The notes: generated by a model from the sequence alone, not told the origin. A stretch of 64,000 nt of DNA from Chitinophagales bacterium (GCA_017303455.1 JAFLBM010000007.1:124001-188000); one strand, 5' to 3'. Shown: positions 43,933-52,778, numbered from the stretch's first letter. Made by a program: numbers and translations.

Positions 43933-46608
43933 TTATAAAGAAGCTAAACTTTCCTCGATCACTTTTATTTTTTCCTCGGCGTCCGCTTTTTTCTTGCGTT
44001 CGCTTTCCACTACTTCCGGTTTGGCATTACTGACAAATTTCTCATTGCTGAGTTTTTTATCAACGGAAATCAAAAACCCTTTCAGGTAGTCAAGGTCTTT
44101 TTGTAATTGTTCTTTTTGGGAAGTAGTGTCAATAGTTTTCTCAGAAATAATGTAAAGTTTTGAGTCATCTATAACTACAACAATGGAATTTCCTTTTTCA
44201 GGAGGGTAATTTGATCGAATTATAGAAGTGGCTTTTATTTGTCTTTTTAAAATGTCATCCAAACCATCAGGCTGGTAAGACCTCGTGGAGGAATCAATAT
44301 ATAAAGTGATTTCGTCCTTAGGTTTTAATTGGTTTTTATTCTTAGCATCTAAAACTGTAGAAATAGCCTTCTTTAGCCATTCACCATGTTGTAGAATTAG
44401 AGGAGAAGGCGAATTGATTGAAGTGTAAAGTTTAATACACAAATCGTCGTCTTGTTCTTTTAGCGAATGATATATTTCTTCTGTGACAAATGGCATAAAT
44501 GGATGAAGTAATTGTAAGAGTTCCTCAAAGTAGCTAACCGTTTTTTTATAAATACTTTTGTCTATCGACTGCTCAAATTCGGGCTTTACCCATTCTAAGT
44601 AAGAACTACAGAAATCATCCCAAATGAGAGAATATATTGTTTTTAGTGATTCACTTAAACGAAAATCTTTAAACTGTTCATCTAATTGGATTCTTACTTC
44701 GGCCAGCCGGTTTTCAAACCAATCAACGGCAAAGTTCTGACCGGTCGGGCCGCCTGCAATAGTTTTTGGAGCAGTGCTATCTGTAATAGCGGCCTGACTG
44801 TTATTAACCTGACGGTTTTCCCACATCTTCACCAGCTTAAGCGCATTCCACATTTTATTAATAAAGAAACGGCCTTGTTCATTGCCCGCAGGGTCCCACA
44901 TCAGGTCATTCCCTGCCGGAGAAGAGATCATGATGCCGAAACGTACCGCATCAGCACCGTCCTTATCAATCATTTCCAGCAAGTCGGGAGAATTGCCGAG
45001 GCTCTTACTCATTTTCCGTCCCTGCTTATCTCTTACAATACCGGTAAAGTAAACTTCATTAAACGGTTTTTGTCCCTTGTATTCATAACCCGCCATGATC
45101 ATCCTGGCCACCCAGAAGAAAATGATCTCCGGTGCTGTTACTAATGTATTGGTGGGATAATAGTAGTTAACGTCTTTATTACCCGGGTTACTATATCCTT
45201 TGAATACTTCAAAAGGCCAGAGCCAACTGGAAAACCAGGTATCAAGGCAATCTTCATCCTGTTTGATATCGTCGATGGTCCATGGTCCATTGTCCATGGA
45301 CCTTAATTTAGTAAGTGCCTCCTCTTTTGTTGCAGCCACGGTAAATTTACCATCCGGCAGATACCAGGCAGGAATGCGATGGCCCCACCAGAGCTGGCGG
45401 CTGATACACCAGTCTTTGATGTTTTCCATCCAGTGACGGTAGAGATTCTTGAATTTACCGGGATAGAATTTGATATCATCTTCCATGACTGCTTTCAATG
45501 CCGGCCCGGATATTTTTTTCATATCCACCCACCATTGCAAACTCAATCTTGGTTCCACCACCGCATCTGTTCTTTCGCTATATCCCACTTCGCTGGTATA
45601 ATCTTCCGTTTTTAGTAAAAAGCCTTTTTCTTCCAGTTCTTTCGCAATTTTCTTCCGGGCTTCAAAGCGGTCTTCACCTATATAGATCTGCGCATCTTCA
45701 TTTAGCGTTCCATCTTCGTTCAATATATCAACCACTTCCAGGTTGTGTTTTTGTCCCAACTGGTAGTCGTTCATATCATGAGCCGGTGTAACTTTCAGGG
45801 CACCGGTTCCAAACTCCATCGTCACATAATCATCGGTGATGATCGGGATACGACGGTTGATCAGTGGAACGAAAGCAAACTTGCCATGCAGGTGTTTATA
45901 ACGTTCGTCTTTGGGATGAACACAGATAGCGGTATCACCCATGATGGTCTCCGGTCTTACGGTGGCAATAACAATGTATTCTTCACCTGCTACATCAATC
46001 TTGTATCTTAAGTGATATAATTTTTGTTGTGTTTCTTTTCGGATCACTTCTTCATCACTAAGTGCTGTCTTGGCTTTCACATCCCAGTTGATCATTCGCT
46101 TGCCACGATAGATATAGCCTTTGTTATACAGATCAATAAAAACACTGATCACTGACTGGTAATAATCAGGATCCATGGTAAAGCTGGTGCGGTCCCAGTC
46201 GAGGCTGCAACCCAGTTTTTTTAACTGCTGTAAAATGATGCCACCATATTTCTCTTTCCACTCCCAGGCATATTTCAGAAATTCATAACGACTCAATGAT
46301 GCTTTTTGAATGCCTCTTTCCCTGAGCATTTGCACCACTTTAGCCTCGGTGGCAATAGAGGCATGGTCTGTACCCGGCACCCAGCAGGCGTTTTTGCCCT
46401 GCATCCTGGCACGACGAACCAAAATATCCTGGATGGTATTATTTAGACAGTGACCCATGTGTAATACACCCGTTACATTGGGTGGTGGTATCACCACTGT
46501 ATAAGGCTCCCTTTCGTCAGGGCTGCTGTTGAAATATCTCTTGTCCAGCCAATGCTGGTACCAGTGTTGTTCGGCGGCGCTATGCTCAAAATTTTTCGAC
46601 AATTCCAT
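43933..46608 (-). CDS. valS: Valyl-tRNA synthetase
   Basis: 891 residues, class I synthetase. The HIGH motif is HMGH in PPPNVTGVLHMGHCLN, the KMSKS loop is GRKMSKSLGNSPD, and LDTWFSSWLWP and WDRTSFTMDPDY are typical. The C-terminal coiled coil (from about 800) has the QKEQLQKDLDYLKGFLISVDKKLSNEKFVSNAKPEVV motif. Two oddities: the segment RSMDNGPWTIDD in the editing-to-catalytic region is encoded by a 7-bp repeat (45276-45303), and a block of about 600 bases (44100-44700) encoding the anticodon-binding domain has about 32% GC against about 47% in flanking valS. A -7 box (TAAATTTG) is at 46616-46623, only 8 bases from the ATG. Confidence 0.95.
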   Translation of the reverse strand: MELSKNFEHSAAEQHWYQHWLDKRYFNSSPDEREPYTVVIPPPNVTGVLHMGHCLNNTIQDILVRRARMQGKNACWVPGTDHASIATEAKVVQMLRERGIQKASLSRYEFLKYAWEWKEKYGGIILQQLKKLGCSLDWDRTSFTMDPDYYQSVISVFIDLYNKGYIYRGKRMINWDVKAKTALSDEEVIRKETQQKLYHLRYKIDVAGEEYIVIATVRPETIMGDTAICVHPKDERYKHLHGKFAFVPLINRRIPIITDDYVTMEFGTGALKVTPAHDMNDYQLGQKHNLEVVDILNEDGTLNEDAQIYIGEDRFEARKKIAKELEEKGFLLKTEDYTSEVGYSERTDAVVEPRLSLQWWVDMKKISGPALKAVMEDDIKFYPGKFKNLYRHWMENIKDWCISRQLWWGHRIPAWYLPDGKFTVAATKEEALTKLRSMDNGPWTIDDIKQDEDCLDTWFSSWLWPFEVFKGYSNPGNKDVNYYYPTNTLVTAPEIIFFWVARMIMAGYEYKGQKPFNEVYFTGIVRDKQGRKMSKSLGNSPDLLEMIDKDGADAVRFGIMISSPAGNDLMWDPAGNEQGRFFINKMWNALKLVKMWENRQVNNSQAAITDSTAPKTIAGGPTGQNFAVDWFENRLAEVRIQLDEQFKDFRLSESLKTIYSLIWDDFCSSYLEWVKPEFEQSIDKSIYKKTVSYFEELLQLLHPFMPFVTEEIYHSLKEQDDDLCIKLYTSINSPSPLILQHGEWLKKAISTVLDAKNKNQLKPKDEITLYIDSSTRSYQPDGLDDILKRQIKATSIIRSNYPPEKGNSIVVVIDDSKLYIISEKTIDTTSQKEQLQKDLDYLKGFLISVDKKLSNEKFVSNAKPEVVESERKKKADAEEKIKVIEESLASL
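44100..44700 (-). other. AT-rich block inside valS
   Basis: Ten consecutive 60-base lines (44101-44700) contain 192 G or C in 600 bases (32%). A hand count of 45301-45480 gives 84 in 180 (47%), and the change at about 44700 is abrupt. The protein remains a plausible anticodon-binding domain, so the gene is intact. Confidence 0.75.
45276..45303 (-). repeat. 7-bp repeat array inside valS
   Basis: Heptamers TGGTCCA, TGGTCCA, TTGTCCA, TGGACCT on the plus strand. Read as valS they encode RSMDNGPWT, a stretch of unusual composition. The frame is kept. Confidence 0.75.
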
Positions 46609-46615
46609 AAGGCCG

Positions 46616-46623
46616 CAAATTTA
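46616..46623 (-). promoter_or_regulatory. -7 box of valS
   Basis: The minus strand reads TAAATTTG, matching TAnnTTTG; a -33-like TTCG is 19 bases upstream. The distance to the start codon implies a very short leader. Confidence 0.4.
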
Positions 46624-46720
46624 CCGGGTTTTGTACAGATAGCGAAAAGGAGAGCGGCTTTAAAAGCGGGTACGGACCCGTTGAGGAGGGGTGACAAAAT
46701 GAATTAATGAGAAACGACGG

Positions 46721-47137
46721 TTAGTGTTGCATATTCCTGATCTCGTTGCATACATAGTTTCTGCCATTATGTACTTCAACAATGGCATGGGTTATCTCTT
46801 CAAAAGGAGAGCCTTTGGTAACAAATCCCCGGGCACCAAGCTCCAGCATCTTATTGGCATAAGAGGGCTGGTTGTTGACAGAAATCCCGATGATCTTCAT
46901 GGAGGGATCTGCCTCCAGCACTTTTTGTGTAACCTCAAAGCCATTCAGGGGGTACATATTAATATCCACCAGTAAAATGTCGGGCTTCAGCCGGCTGACT
47001 TCCTGGATGGCATCGGGTCCGTTTTCACATTCCTTGATAACGGAAAATCTGATATCATAGTCAAGCAGCATTGACCAGGATTCACGGGCCAGTTTGTGGT
47101 CATCCACCAGGATGATCCGGATAGGGTGGTTGTTCAT
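46721..47137 (-). CDS. Single-domain response regulator (NarL-type receiver without output domain)
   Basis: 138 residues, one receiver domain: acidic pair in ILVDDHKLARESW, phosphoacceptor Asp in ILLVDINM, Thr/Ser position in GISVN and the Lys in GFVTKGSPFEEITHAI. NarL/FixJ relatives usually continue into a LuxR helix-turn-helix; here the frame stops after the receiver (NGRNYVCNEIRNMQH). No kinase is adjacent. It may be a phosphate shuttle or a protein-interaction switch. Confidence 0.88.
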   Translation of the reverse strand: MNNHPIRIILVDDHKLARESWSMLLDYDIRFSVIKECENGPDAIQEVSRLKPDILLVDINMYPLNGFEVTQKVLEADPSMKIIGISVNNQPSYANKMLELGARGFVTKGSPFEEITHAIVEVHNGRNYVCNEIRNMQH

Positions 47138-47502
47138 TAAACAGTTTTAAGTATGGTAAGGCCAGGTTTTATCAAAGGATAATTTTGCCAGACCCAATAA
47201 GGCCTGCGGCAAATGGCAGTTTTACCAACTTTACATGATCAGGAAGGATAAGGCGGGCCGGGTGGGTAAAATAACGTTAGTAAAAATACTTAAAATCTAA
47301 AGTAATATTACTTGTTGAATTTACCAATCTTAGGAGTATCTTTTTTTTATACACAGCAAATTCATAGATCGCCGTTCAATCGCCTTTTTGGCTGATTTAC
47401 GTTTAGGTAGAGAATCGTTTCAGGCAACGTTTGCCGGTTGTTCTTAACCAATTACAATTATATTCGTAATAAAATAACTGTCTTTAAATAATACCTGCTT
47501 TA
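47138..47502. other. Intergenic region, divergent promoters expected
   Basis: 365 bases between a minus-strand response regulator and a plus-strand esterase. A TAATTTTG match occurs near 47182 on the plus strand without a clear -33 box, and TATATTCG near 47460 is a weak candidate for the esterase. No reading frame, hairpin terminator or RNA gene was recognised. Confidence 0.4.
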
Positions 47503-48234
47503 ATGAAAAGAGAATTAACCTCCTGGTACAGCCCCTCCCTTAATAAAGAAATGCCCATCGCCACTTACGGAGATTATGGATTTGCACTCCTGCTGGTTCC
47601 AACAGCAGCCGCAGATTACCTGGAGTATGAACGTTTTCAATTGATGGAACACCTGGCTCCTTTTATTGACAGCGGGAAGCTGAAAGTTTTTTCAATTGAC
47701 AGCATTAACAACGAGAGCTGGATGAATAGCCAGGTGAATCCCTGGGACAAGTCGATCCGTCACCAGCAATGGAACCATTATGTTTACACTGAAGTGGTCC
47801 CTTTTATAAAAAACAGTACAAGTAATGAAACGCCCATCATTACCTGCGGCGCTTCTTTTGGCGCTTTGCACAGTATGAATCTTTTCCTGAAACGGCCTGA
47901 TCTGATCAATGGTGTGATAGCGATGAGTGGCGTGTATGATCTGACCGAGTATACCAAAGGTCATTTTGATGACAGCGTTTATTTCAACAGCCCGATGCAT
48001 TATATGCCCAACCTGACTGATCATGCTATTTTAGAGCAGATCCGCCAGAGCCGTCATATCCATATTCTTACCGGCAGTGGTAATTATGAAGATCCCGCTG
48101 CCAGCGGACGTTTTGCCAAGGTTTTATATGATAAGGGAGTGTGGTACGAACTCGACATATGGGGTGCTGAATGGCCGCACGACTGGAATACCTGGAGAGC
48201 TATGTTGCCTCATTATCTGGGGTCGAAATTCTGA
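47503..48234 (+). CDS. Alpha/beta-hydrolase esterase (esterase D/PHB depolymerase-like)
   Basis: 243 residues without a signal peptide. The nucleophile elbow is CGASFGALHSMNLFLKRPD (GxSxG) and the catalytic His is likely in EWPHDWNTWRAMLPHYL near the C-terminus, with an aspartate plausibly in the GSGNYEDP region. The fold class is that of bacterial esterases annotated as esterase D-like. Substrate unknown. No operon partner. Confidence 0.82.
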   Translation: MKRELTSWYSPSLNKEMPIATYGDYGFALLLVPTAAADYLEYERFQLMEHLAPFIDSGKLKVFSIDSINNESWMNSQVNPWDKSIRHQQWNHYVYTEVVPFIKNSTSNETPIITCGASFGALHSMNLFLKRPDLINGVIAMSGVYDLTEYTKGHFDDSVYFNSPMHYMPNLTDHAILEQIRQSRHIHILTGSGNYEDPAASGRFAKVLYDKGVWYELDIWGAEWPHDWNTWRAMLPHYLGSKF

Positions 48235-48239
48235 GATAA

Positions 48240-48887
48240 TTAGCTGGTCAATTGTTTTAATAGAGTAGTAAATATTTTTCCCGGTATCATCCGGGCACCC
48301 ATACTTTCAAGGTATTCGGTATGGACCTGGCAGTCTATCAGCTGAATACCTTCCTTTTTTAGCAACTGCACATACCTAATAAAGGCATAACGGGATGCAT
48401 TACTTACTTTGCTGAACATGCTTTCACCAAAAAAAACTTTACCCAATTTTATTCCATACAATCCTCCGGCAAGTTCATTGTCCTTCCAAACTTCGGCGCT
48501 GTGAGCATAGCCAAGCTCGTGCATTTTGATATAGGCTTTTTCCACTTCGTTGGTGATCCAGGTGCCATCCTGCCCGGGTCTTGTTATTTTTTTACACTGA
48601 TGAATAACAGAAGCAAATGCTTTGTTGATTGTAAAATCAAATTCAGTCTTGTTCAGCAGGGGTTTGATGCTTTTACTGATCTTTAATTCTTCCGGAAAAA
48701 GTACGAAACGTGGATTGGGTGCCCACCAGAGAATATATTCTCCTTCATACCAGGGAAAGATACCGTTACGATAGGCTAACAACAATCGCTCAGGCGAAAG
48801 ATCACCCCCCATGGCCAGTAAGCCATCAGGTTCTGCTAAATGAGCAGGTGGAAATGCTAATGCTGTATCGAGAACGAAAAGGGGCAT
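48240..48887 (-). CDS. aat: Leucyl/phenylalanyl-tRNA-protein transferase
   Basis: 215 residues. FPPAHLAEPDGLLAMGGDLSPERLLLAYRNGIFPWYEGEYILWWAPNPRFVL is the invariant opening; LGYAHSAEVWKDNELAGGLYGIKLGKVFFGESMFS and ASRYAFIRYVQLLKKEGIQLIDCQVHTEYLESMGA follow. The enzyme adds Leu or Phe to proteins beginning with Lys or Arg, creating N-degrons. It is directly downstream of clpS on the same strand, 23 bases apart, so the degron maker and reader are together. Confidence 0.95.
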   Translation of the reverse strand: MPLFVLDTALAFPPAHLAEPDGLLAMGGDLSPERLLLAYRNGIFPWYEGEYILWWAPNPRFVLFPEELKISKSIKPLLNKTEFDFTINKAFASVIHQCKKITRPGQDGTWITNEVEKAYIKMHELGYAHSAEVWKDNELAGGLYGIKLGKVFFGESMFSKVSNASRYAFIRYVQLLKKEGIQLIDCQVHTEYLESMGARMIPGKIFTTLLKQLTS

Positions 48888-48910
48888 AAATAAGAGATGG
48901 CCGGAGCTAT

Positions 48911-49213
48911 CTATTCAGCGATTACTTCAACAGTGGCATTAATACCTCTTTCAGTGATGGCATCGCACATGGGTTTCAGGTCGTCATACATCCCCTGTTT
49001 TACTGCATATTTTCCCTGGAAGTGGATGATATAAGCACATTGTTCGGCCTGTTCATGACTATGCCCACAAACTTCTTCGAGGGTAACGATCACCCACTCA
49101 AAGGTATTAACCTCATCATTCCATACAATGAGACTACAGGGTTCTTCGCGGCTGGTAAGCACATCCGAATCCTCATGACCCCGTGTCCCCGTCTCTGTTT
49201 TTGTTATCGGCAT
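48911..49213 (-). CDS. clpS: ClpS adaptor for N-degron substrates
   Basis: 100 residues. The ClpS fold is seen in SLIVWNDEVNTFEWVIVTLEEVCGHSHEQAEQCAYIIHFQGKYAVKQGMYDDLKPMCDAITERGINATVEV; WNDEVNTFEWV is the substrate-pocket segment and EQAEQCAYIIHFQGK the ClpA-contact helix. The first 30 residues form a flexible tail. The start at 49213 is chosen; the frame is open to 49327 but a tail of that length is unusual. Pairs with aat just downstream. Confidence 0.93.
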   Translation of the reverse strand: MPITKTETGTRGHEDSDVLTSREEPCSLIVWNDEVNTFEWVIVTLEEVCGHSHEQAEQCAYIIHFQGKYAVKQGMYDDLKPMCDAITERGINATVEVIAE

Positions 49214-49384
49214 AGCAGGCTGCTTTGTACAAAAATAATCATTCTGTTTTTGGGGTGGTAGCGAAATTATACTTACCCGGCAATCAATTTGCTCGGCAGG
49301 AATAGCAACCCCGGCGTTTTTTTTCAAATAACCTGAACCTGAGTGTAAAAAATGAGCTAATTGAGCCGGTAAATAGAAAAAAAA

Positions 49385-49415
49385 TTTGGCAAAAAACGGT
49401 TCAACCCTATCTTTG
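49385..49415 (+). promoter_or_regulatory. Promoter of tRNA-Val
   Basis: TTTG (49385-49388), 19 bases, TATCTTTG (49408-49415): an exact match to the Bacteroidota consensus, with the tRNA starting 18 bases later. Confidence 0.85.
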
Positions 49416-49432
49416 CACTCCCAATTAAAAAA

Positions 49433-49507
49433 GGGAGTTTAGCTCAGCTGGTTCAGAGCATCTGCCTTACAAGCAGAGGGTCGGCGGTTCGATCCCGTCA
49501 ACTCCCA
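49433..49507 (+). tRNA. tRNA-Val(TAC)
   Basis: A full cloverleaf of 75 bases: acceptor GGGAGTT/AACTCCC, D-arm AGCTCAG...AGAGC, anticodon arm CTGCC-TTACAA-GCAG with anticodon TAC, T-arm CGGCGGTTCGATCCCGTC, discriminator A. CCA is not encoded. Confidence 0.97.
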
Positions 49508-49520
49508 CACATCAGGTCAA

Positions 49521-49549
49521 AAGGCTTCAGTTTTACTGAAGTCTTTTTT
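49521..49549 (+). terminator. Terminator after tRNA-Val
   Basis: GGCTTCAG (49523-49530) pairs with CTGAAGTC (49536-49543), one wobble, followed by six T. Confidence 0.85.
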
Positions 49550-49663
49550 GTTTGAGGAATTTTGAACTAAGACCGGATTGCATTTATTTTAATGATGAAG
49601 GCGGGGAAAATTTTCCGAAATTGGCCCTTATTGCAAATATTTAAAACAGTAAACCTTATCTGA

Positions 49664-50797
49664 TTGCCGGTGCTTAAAAATGAAAAATTCAGAAAGCTGA
49701 TCAGCCGATCTTTTATTGCTTTCAATATTTTGATCATCCTGATGTATTTATTGGTTTGCCTGGTTCCTTTCCTTGAATCTGGCAGTTTCTGGTTCATAGC
49801 AATGCTTGGTCTTATTTTCCCCTTTCTTTTTATACTGGTTTTTCTCTTACTCATTTATTGGTTAATAAAACGAAAATGGAAATGGGCATTAGTGCCTGCT
49901 ATTGCTTTGCTGCTAAGCTGGCAACAACTATCAATGTGCTTTGCATTTCGGTTTGGCAACGATGATAAGAATATGATGAATATAAAACCTGATGGCTCCA
50001 TCCGTGTATTATCCTGGAATGTAGCCCGCTGGGATGAAGCTAACCGGGAGGCCAGGGGAGGTCAAAGTTACCGTAACCTGATGATGGATTGGGTGCAGAT
50101 GATGGATGCCGATATTGTTTGCCTGCAGGAATTCTTTGAGTGTTATGACCCGGATATATCTGTTCAGAATATTCCGGTGATCAAAAAAATGGGCTACCCA
50201 TACCACTATTTTTTCCCCTCCTCTAAAATATTTGAAGGCAATTTTCAATTCGGATTGTGCATCTTTTCAAAATACCCGATTTTGGATTCGGCACAGTATT
50301 TAAATGGCGCCGGAGAGCATTCAGAGGGCTTTAGCTATGCAGATATACGGGTGAATGATCAGGTGGTACGGGTGTTTACCACCCACCTGGAATCATTTGG
50401 CTTCAGCAGAAAGGATTATGAAGGATTGGGAACAATCGAGTCATCAGGTAATATACTTCGGAAAATTAAGCACAGCTATCAATTGCGTAATCAGCAAGCC
50501 AGTACCCTCAGGGCATATATTGATGCCAGTCCTTACCCGGTCATAGTTTGCGGGGACATTGATGATGTGCCCAATTCCTTTGCTTATTTTAAAGTAAGGG
50601 GGCCGTTGAAGGATGCTTTTCTTGAAAAAGGCACCGGTATCGGAGGTACATACCAGTTTTTTTCTCCCACCCTGCGGATAGACCACTTGTTTGCAGATCC
50701 GCAGTTTAAGGTGAAACAATTTTCGAGGCACCAATTGGTCTATTCGGATCATTATCCAATTCTGGCCGATCTTGAACTTAAAAGAAAGAACAAATAG
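49664..50797 (+). CDS. Membrane-anchored endonuclease/exonuclease/phosphatase-fold protein
   Basis: 377 residues. About three hydrophobic N-terminal segments (about 16-80) are followed by an EEP-fold domain: LSWNVARW, IVCLQEFFE, TTHLES, VICGDIDDVPNSFAY and YSDHYPILADLEL. The position normally Asn in GDFND is Asp here (GDIDD). Similar Bacteroidota proteins are annotated as DNases but the substrate is unproven. There is no ATG in frame near the start, so TTG at 49664 or GTG at 49670 is used; Met27 would cut into the first helix. Confidence 0.82.
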   Translation: MPVLKNEKFRKLISRSFIAFNILIILMYLLVCLVPFLESGSFWFIAMLGLIFPFLFILVFLLLIYWLIKRKWKWALVPAIALLLSWQQLSMCFAFRFGNDDKNMMNIKPDGSIRVLSWNVARWDEANREARGGQSYRNLMMDWVQMMDADIVCLQEFFECYDPDISVQNIPVIKKMGYPYHYFFPSSKIFEGNFQFGLCIFSKYPILDSAQYLNGAGEHSEGFSYADIRVNDQVVRVFTTHLESFGFSRKDYEGLGTIESSGNILRKIKHSYQLRNQQASTLRAYIDASPYPVIVCGDIDDVPNSFAYFKVRGPLKDAFLEKGTGIGGTYQFFSPTLRIDHLFADPQFKVKQFSRHQLVYSDHYPILADLELKRKNK

Positions 50798-51222
50798 TAG
50801 ATATACGAGGTGGCCCCATTATCAATAAGCATTCCATTTTACTAATTTTTAAGGAGGAGATTATTTCTGCCTTATTTTTCCATTAAGTACTACCCTGTTA
50901 GTGGTATTTTTCAAAGTTTTTTTGTTTTTTTTTATAGGATTAGAATAAAATGTCTACATTAGCATTGTCTAAGTATTTTTACTGAAAACCGATCAGAAAA
51001 ATACGAGTCCCGCGACAAACCTCTGATTAATACCACCAATTCTCCTACAGGATAACCATTAACCATTTCAGGACCCTTTAAAAAGGTATCCTCCTCGTTC
51101 AACTATCCTAGATCAAATCAAAGTACAACGATGCTGTAGCCGTTTTGTACTGACCTCCAATTCCATGATTGTTTGCCCGTAATGTATTCGATTAACAAGA
51201 TTAATCCGAAAACCCTTGTATT
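50798..51222. other. Long leader or intergenic region before the polysaccharide locus
   Basis: 425 bases, AT-rich, with poly-T runs near 50915-50935 and no protein or RNA gene that I recognise. A near-consensus promoter is not clear. It could be a long 5' leader for the genes from 51223. Confidence 0.5.
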
Positions 51223-51606
51223 ATGAAGCGAAAAATTTTGAGCATAAACGGGAACAGATCCATGAATTTCTTACTGCAAACAGTATTGTCTGCAAAGTAT
51301 GAGTTCATACCTGTTTCAGATGTGTTTAGCGGAATGGCGGAACTGAGGAAGGACGGAGCTATTGAACTGGTTTTAATAGATGTTGATTATTCGACACAGG
51401 AGAACTGGGATTTTATTCAGCACATCAGTTCCAGTGTTATTTACCAGAAACCGGTCATTGTACTGGCCAGTGAAAGAAACAGGAGGTTTGATAAAAAAGT
51501 AGCAGAAGAGAAGGTGTATGAATCAGTGATGAAACCATTTAGCCCCCTGGACCTTGTAAGAAGTATAGATAAACTCATGTACGCTGCGAAAGCAACCATT
51601 AATTAA
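51223..51606 (+). CDS. Degenerate receiver-domain protein
   Basis: 127 residues of receiver fold: beta3 Asp in ELVLIDVDYS, the KPVIVLAS strand, and the lysine of VMKPFSPLDLV. The acidic Mg-binding pair after beta1, usually DD or DE, is absent: the segment reads ILSINGNRSMNFLL. It may still accept phosphate weakly or act as a pseudo-receiver. It is 20 bases before the sugar transferase gene, whose N-terminus is also receiver-like. Confidence 0.72.
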   Translation: MKRKILSINGNRSMNFLLQTVLSAKYEFIPVSDVFSGMAELRKDGAIELVLIDVDYSTQENWDFIQHISSSVIYQKPVIVLASERNRRFDKKVAEEKVYESVMKPFSPLDLVRSIDKLMYAAKATIN

Positions 51607-51626
51607 ACCACCCAACCTTAACCTGT

Positions 51627-52778
51627 ATGTATTTAGAAACCTACCCTCTTGCAGTAAATGCGGAACAACACTGGATCAATTTTGATCACCTGGCTTATGA
51701 GAGCAGAAGGAAAAGCAGCCTTACATTCTTATTTGTAGGCAGCTACAATGAATCCCTTCAGTATTTCTCCAGCTTTTTTATTTCCGGGATTTTTGCTGAT
51801 GATCTGACAAAAGCCAAAATGGTTATTGATCAGTTATTAGCAAATAAAGATAGCCTTCCTGATACCATTGTTATAGATGTGCCTTTTAATAAGACTGCTC
51901 TTGAATCTTTTACTGCGTACCTCACCCAAAAGAACCTTTCCGGTAAAATGTCCCTGATCTATAATGAAAAGCAACTTGACAGCGAAAAGATTACGCTGAT
52001 ACGGAAATCGGGGATGGTGGATGATATTACAGATGTAAGTTCCTGGGAGATCAATTTTTCCAGGAAAGTGGCTTTCCTGAAGAAATTTAAAAATCATCCG
52101 CCTGCTTTACACCTCGCTCATAGGATCCTGCCGGTTAATAATGACGTAACAAGTAAAAGGCTGCCTTTGCCAAAAAGAGTCTTTGATATTCTTGTTGCTT
52201 CTGTTCTGATCATTGTATTATTACCCGTCTTCTTTCTTATCGCATTGGCAATAAGAATCGAGTCGAAGGGCCCCGTAATTTTTACTTCATCAAGAGCTGG
52301 CCGCGGCTTTAAGGTGTTTAAGTTTTTCAAGTTTCGCACCATGGAGGTCAATGCAGACCAGAAAATTGATGCGGTAGCACATTTGAACCAGTATGGCAAA
52401 AGTGAGAAAGGAGCTAAGTTTTTGAAGATATGCAATGATCCAAGGGTTACTAAAGTTGGGAAATTTCTTCGCAAGACAAGTCTTGATGAATTGCCCCAGC
52501 TTTTTAATGTATTGAAGGGAGACATGTCGCTGGTAGGCAACAGGCCGTTACCTATCTACGAGGCTACTACATTAACGACCAATGAATTTGCAGAGCGTTT
52601 TATGGCACCGGCCGGTATCACGGGTTTGTGGCAGATCAAGAAGAGGGGAAGAGCAGAAATGTCGGCAGAAGAACGGATAAACCTGGATATACAATATGCC
52701 AGGAAGTACAGCTTATTGATGGATATGTCAATAATTATACAAACACCTTTTGCTCTTTTCCAAAAATGTAACGTGTAA
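51627..52778 (+). CDS. Polyprenyl-phosphate sugar-1-phosphate transferase with receiver-like N-terminus
   Basis: 383 residues. Residues 188-383 are a bacterial sugar transferase of the PglC/WcaJ type: the single re-entrant helix VFDILVASVLIIVLLPVFFLIALAIRIESKGPVIF, FKFFKFRTM, RKTSLDELPQLFNVLKGDMSLVGNRPLP and APAGITGLWQI. It attaches a sugar phosphate to undecaprenyl phosphate, starting a surface polysaccharide. Instead of the usual multi-helix N-terminus, residues 30-165 look like a receiver: FLFVGSYNES without acidic pair, IVIDVPF with Asp, and LIRKSGMVDDI. Control of the transferase by this domain is inference. Confidence 0.85.
   Translation: MYLETYPLAVNAEQHWINFDHLAYESRRKSSLTFLFVGSYNESLQYFSSFFISGIFADDLTKAKMVIDQLLANKDSLPDTIVIDVPFNKTALESFTAYLTQKNLSGKMSLIYNEKQLDSEKITLIRKSGMVDDITDVSSWEINFSRKVAFLKKFKNHPPALHLAHRILPVNNDVTSKRLPLPKRVFDILVASVLIIVLLPVFFLIALAIRIESKGPVIFTSSRAGRGFKVFKFFKFRTMEVNADQKIDAVAHLNQYGKSEKGAKFLKICNDPRVTKVGKFLRKTSLDELPQLFNVLKGDMSLVGNRPLPIYEATTLTTNEFAERFMAPAGITGLWQIKKRGRAEMSAEERINLDIQYARKYSLLMDMSIIIQTPFALFQKCNV

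Noticed and set aside
43933..46608. valS as a frameshifted or broken gene because of the AT-rich block and repeat
   Set aside because: The frame is open throughout and both catalytic motifs and the C-terminal coiled coil are present.
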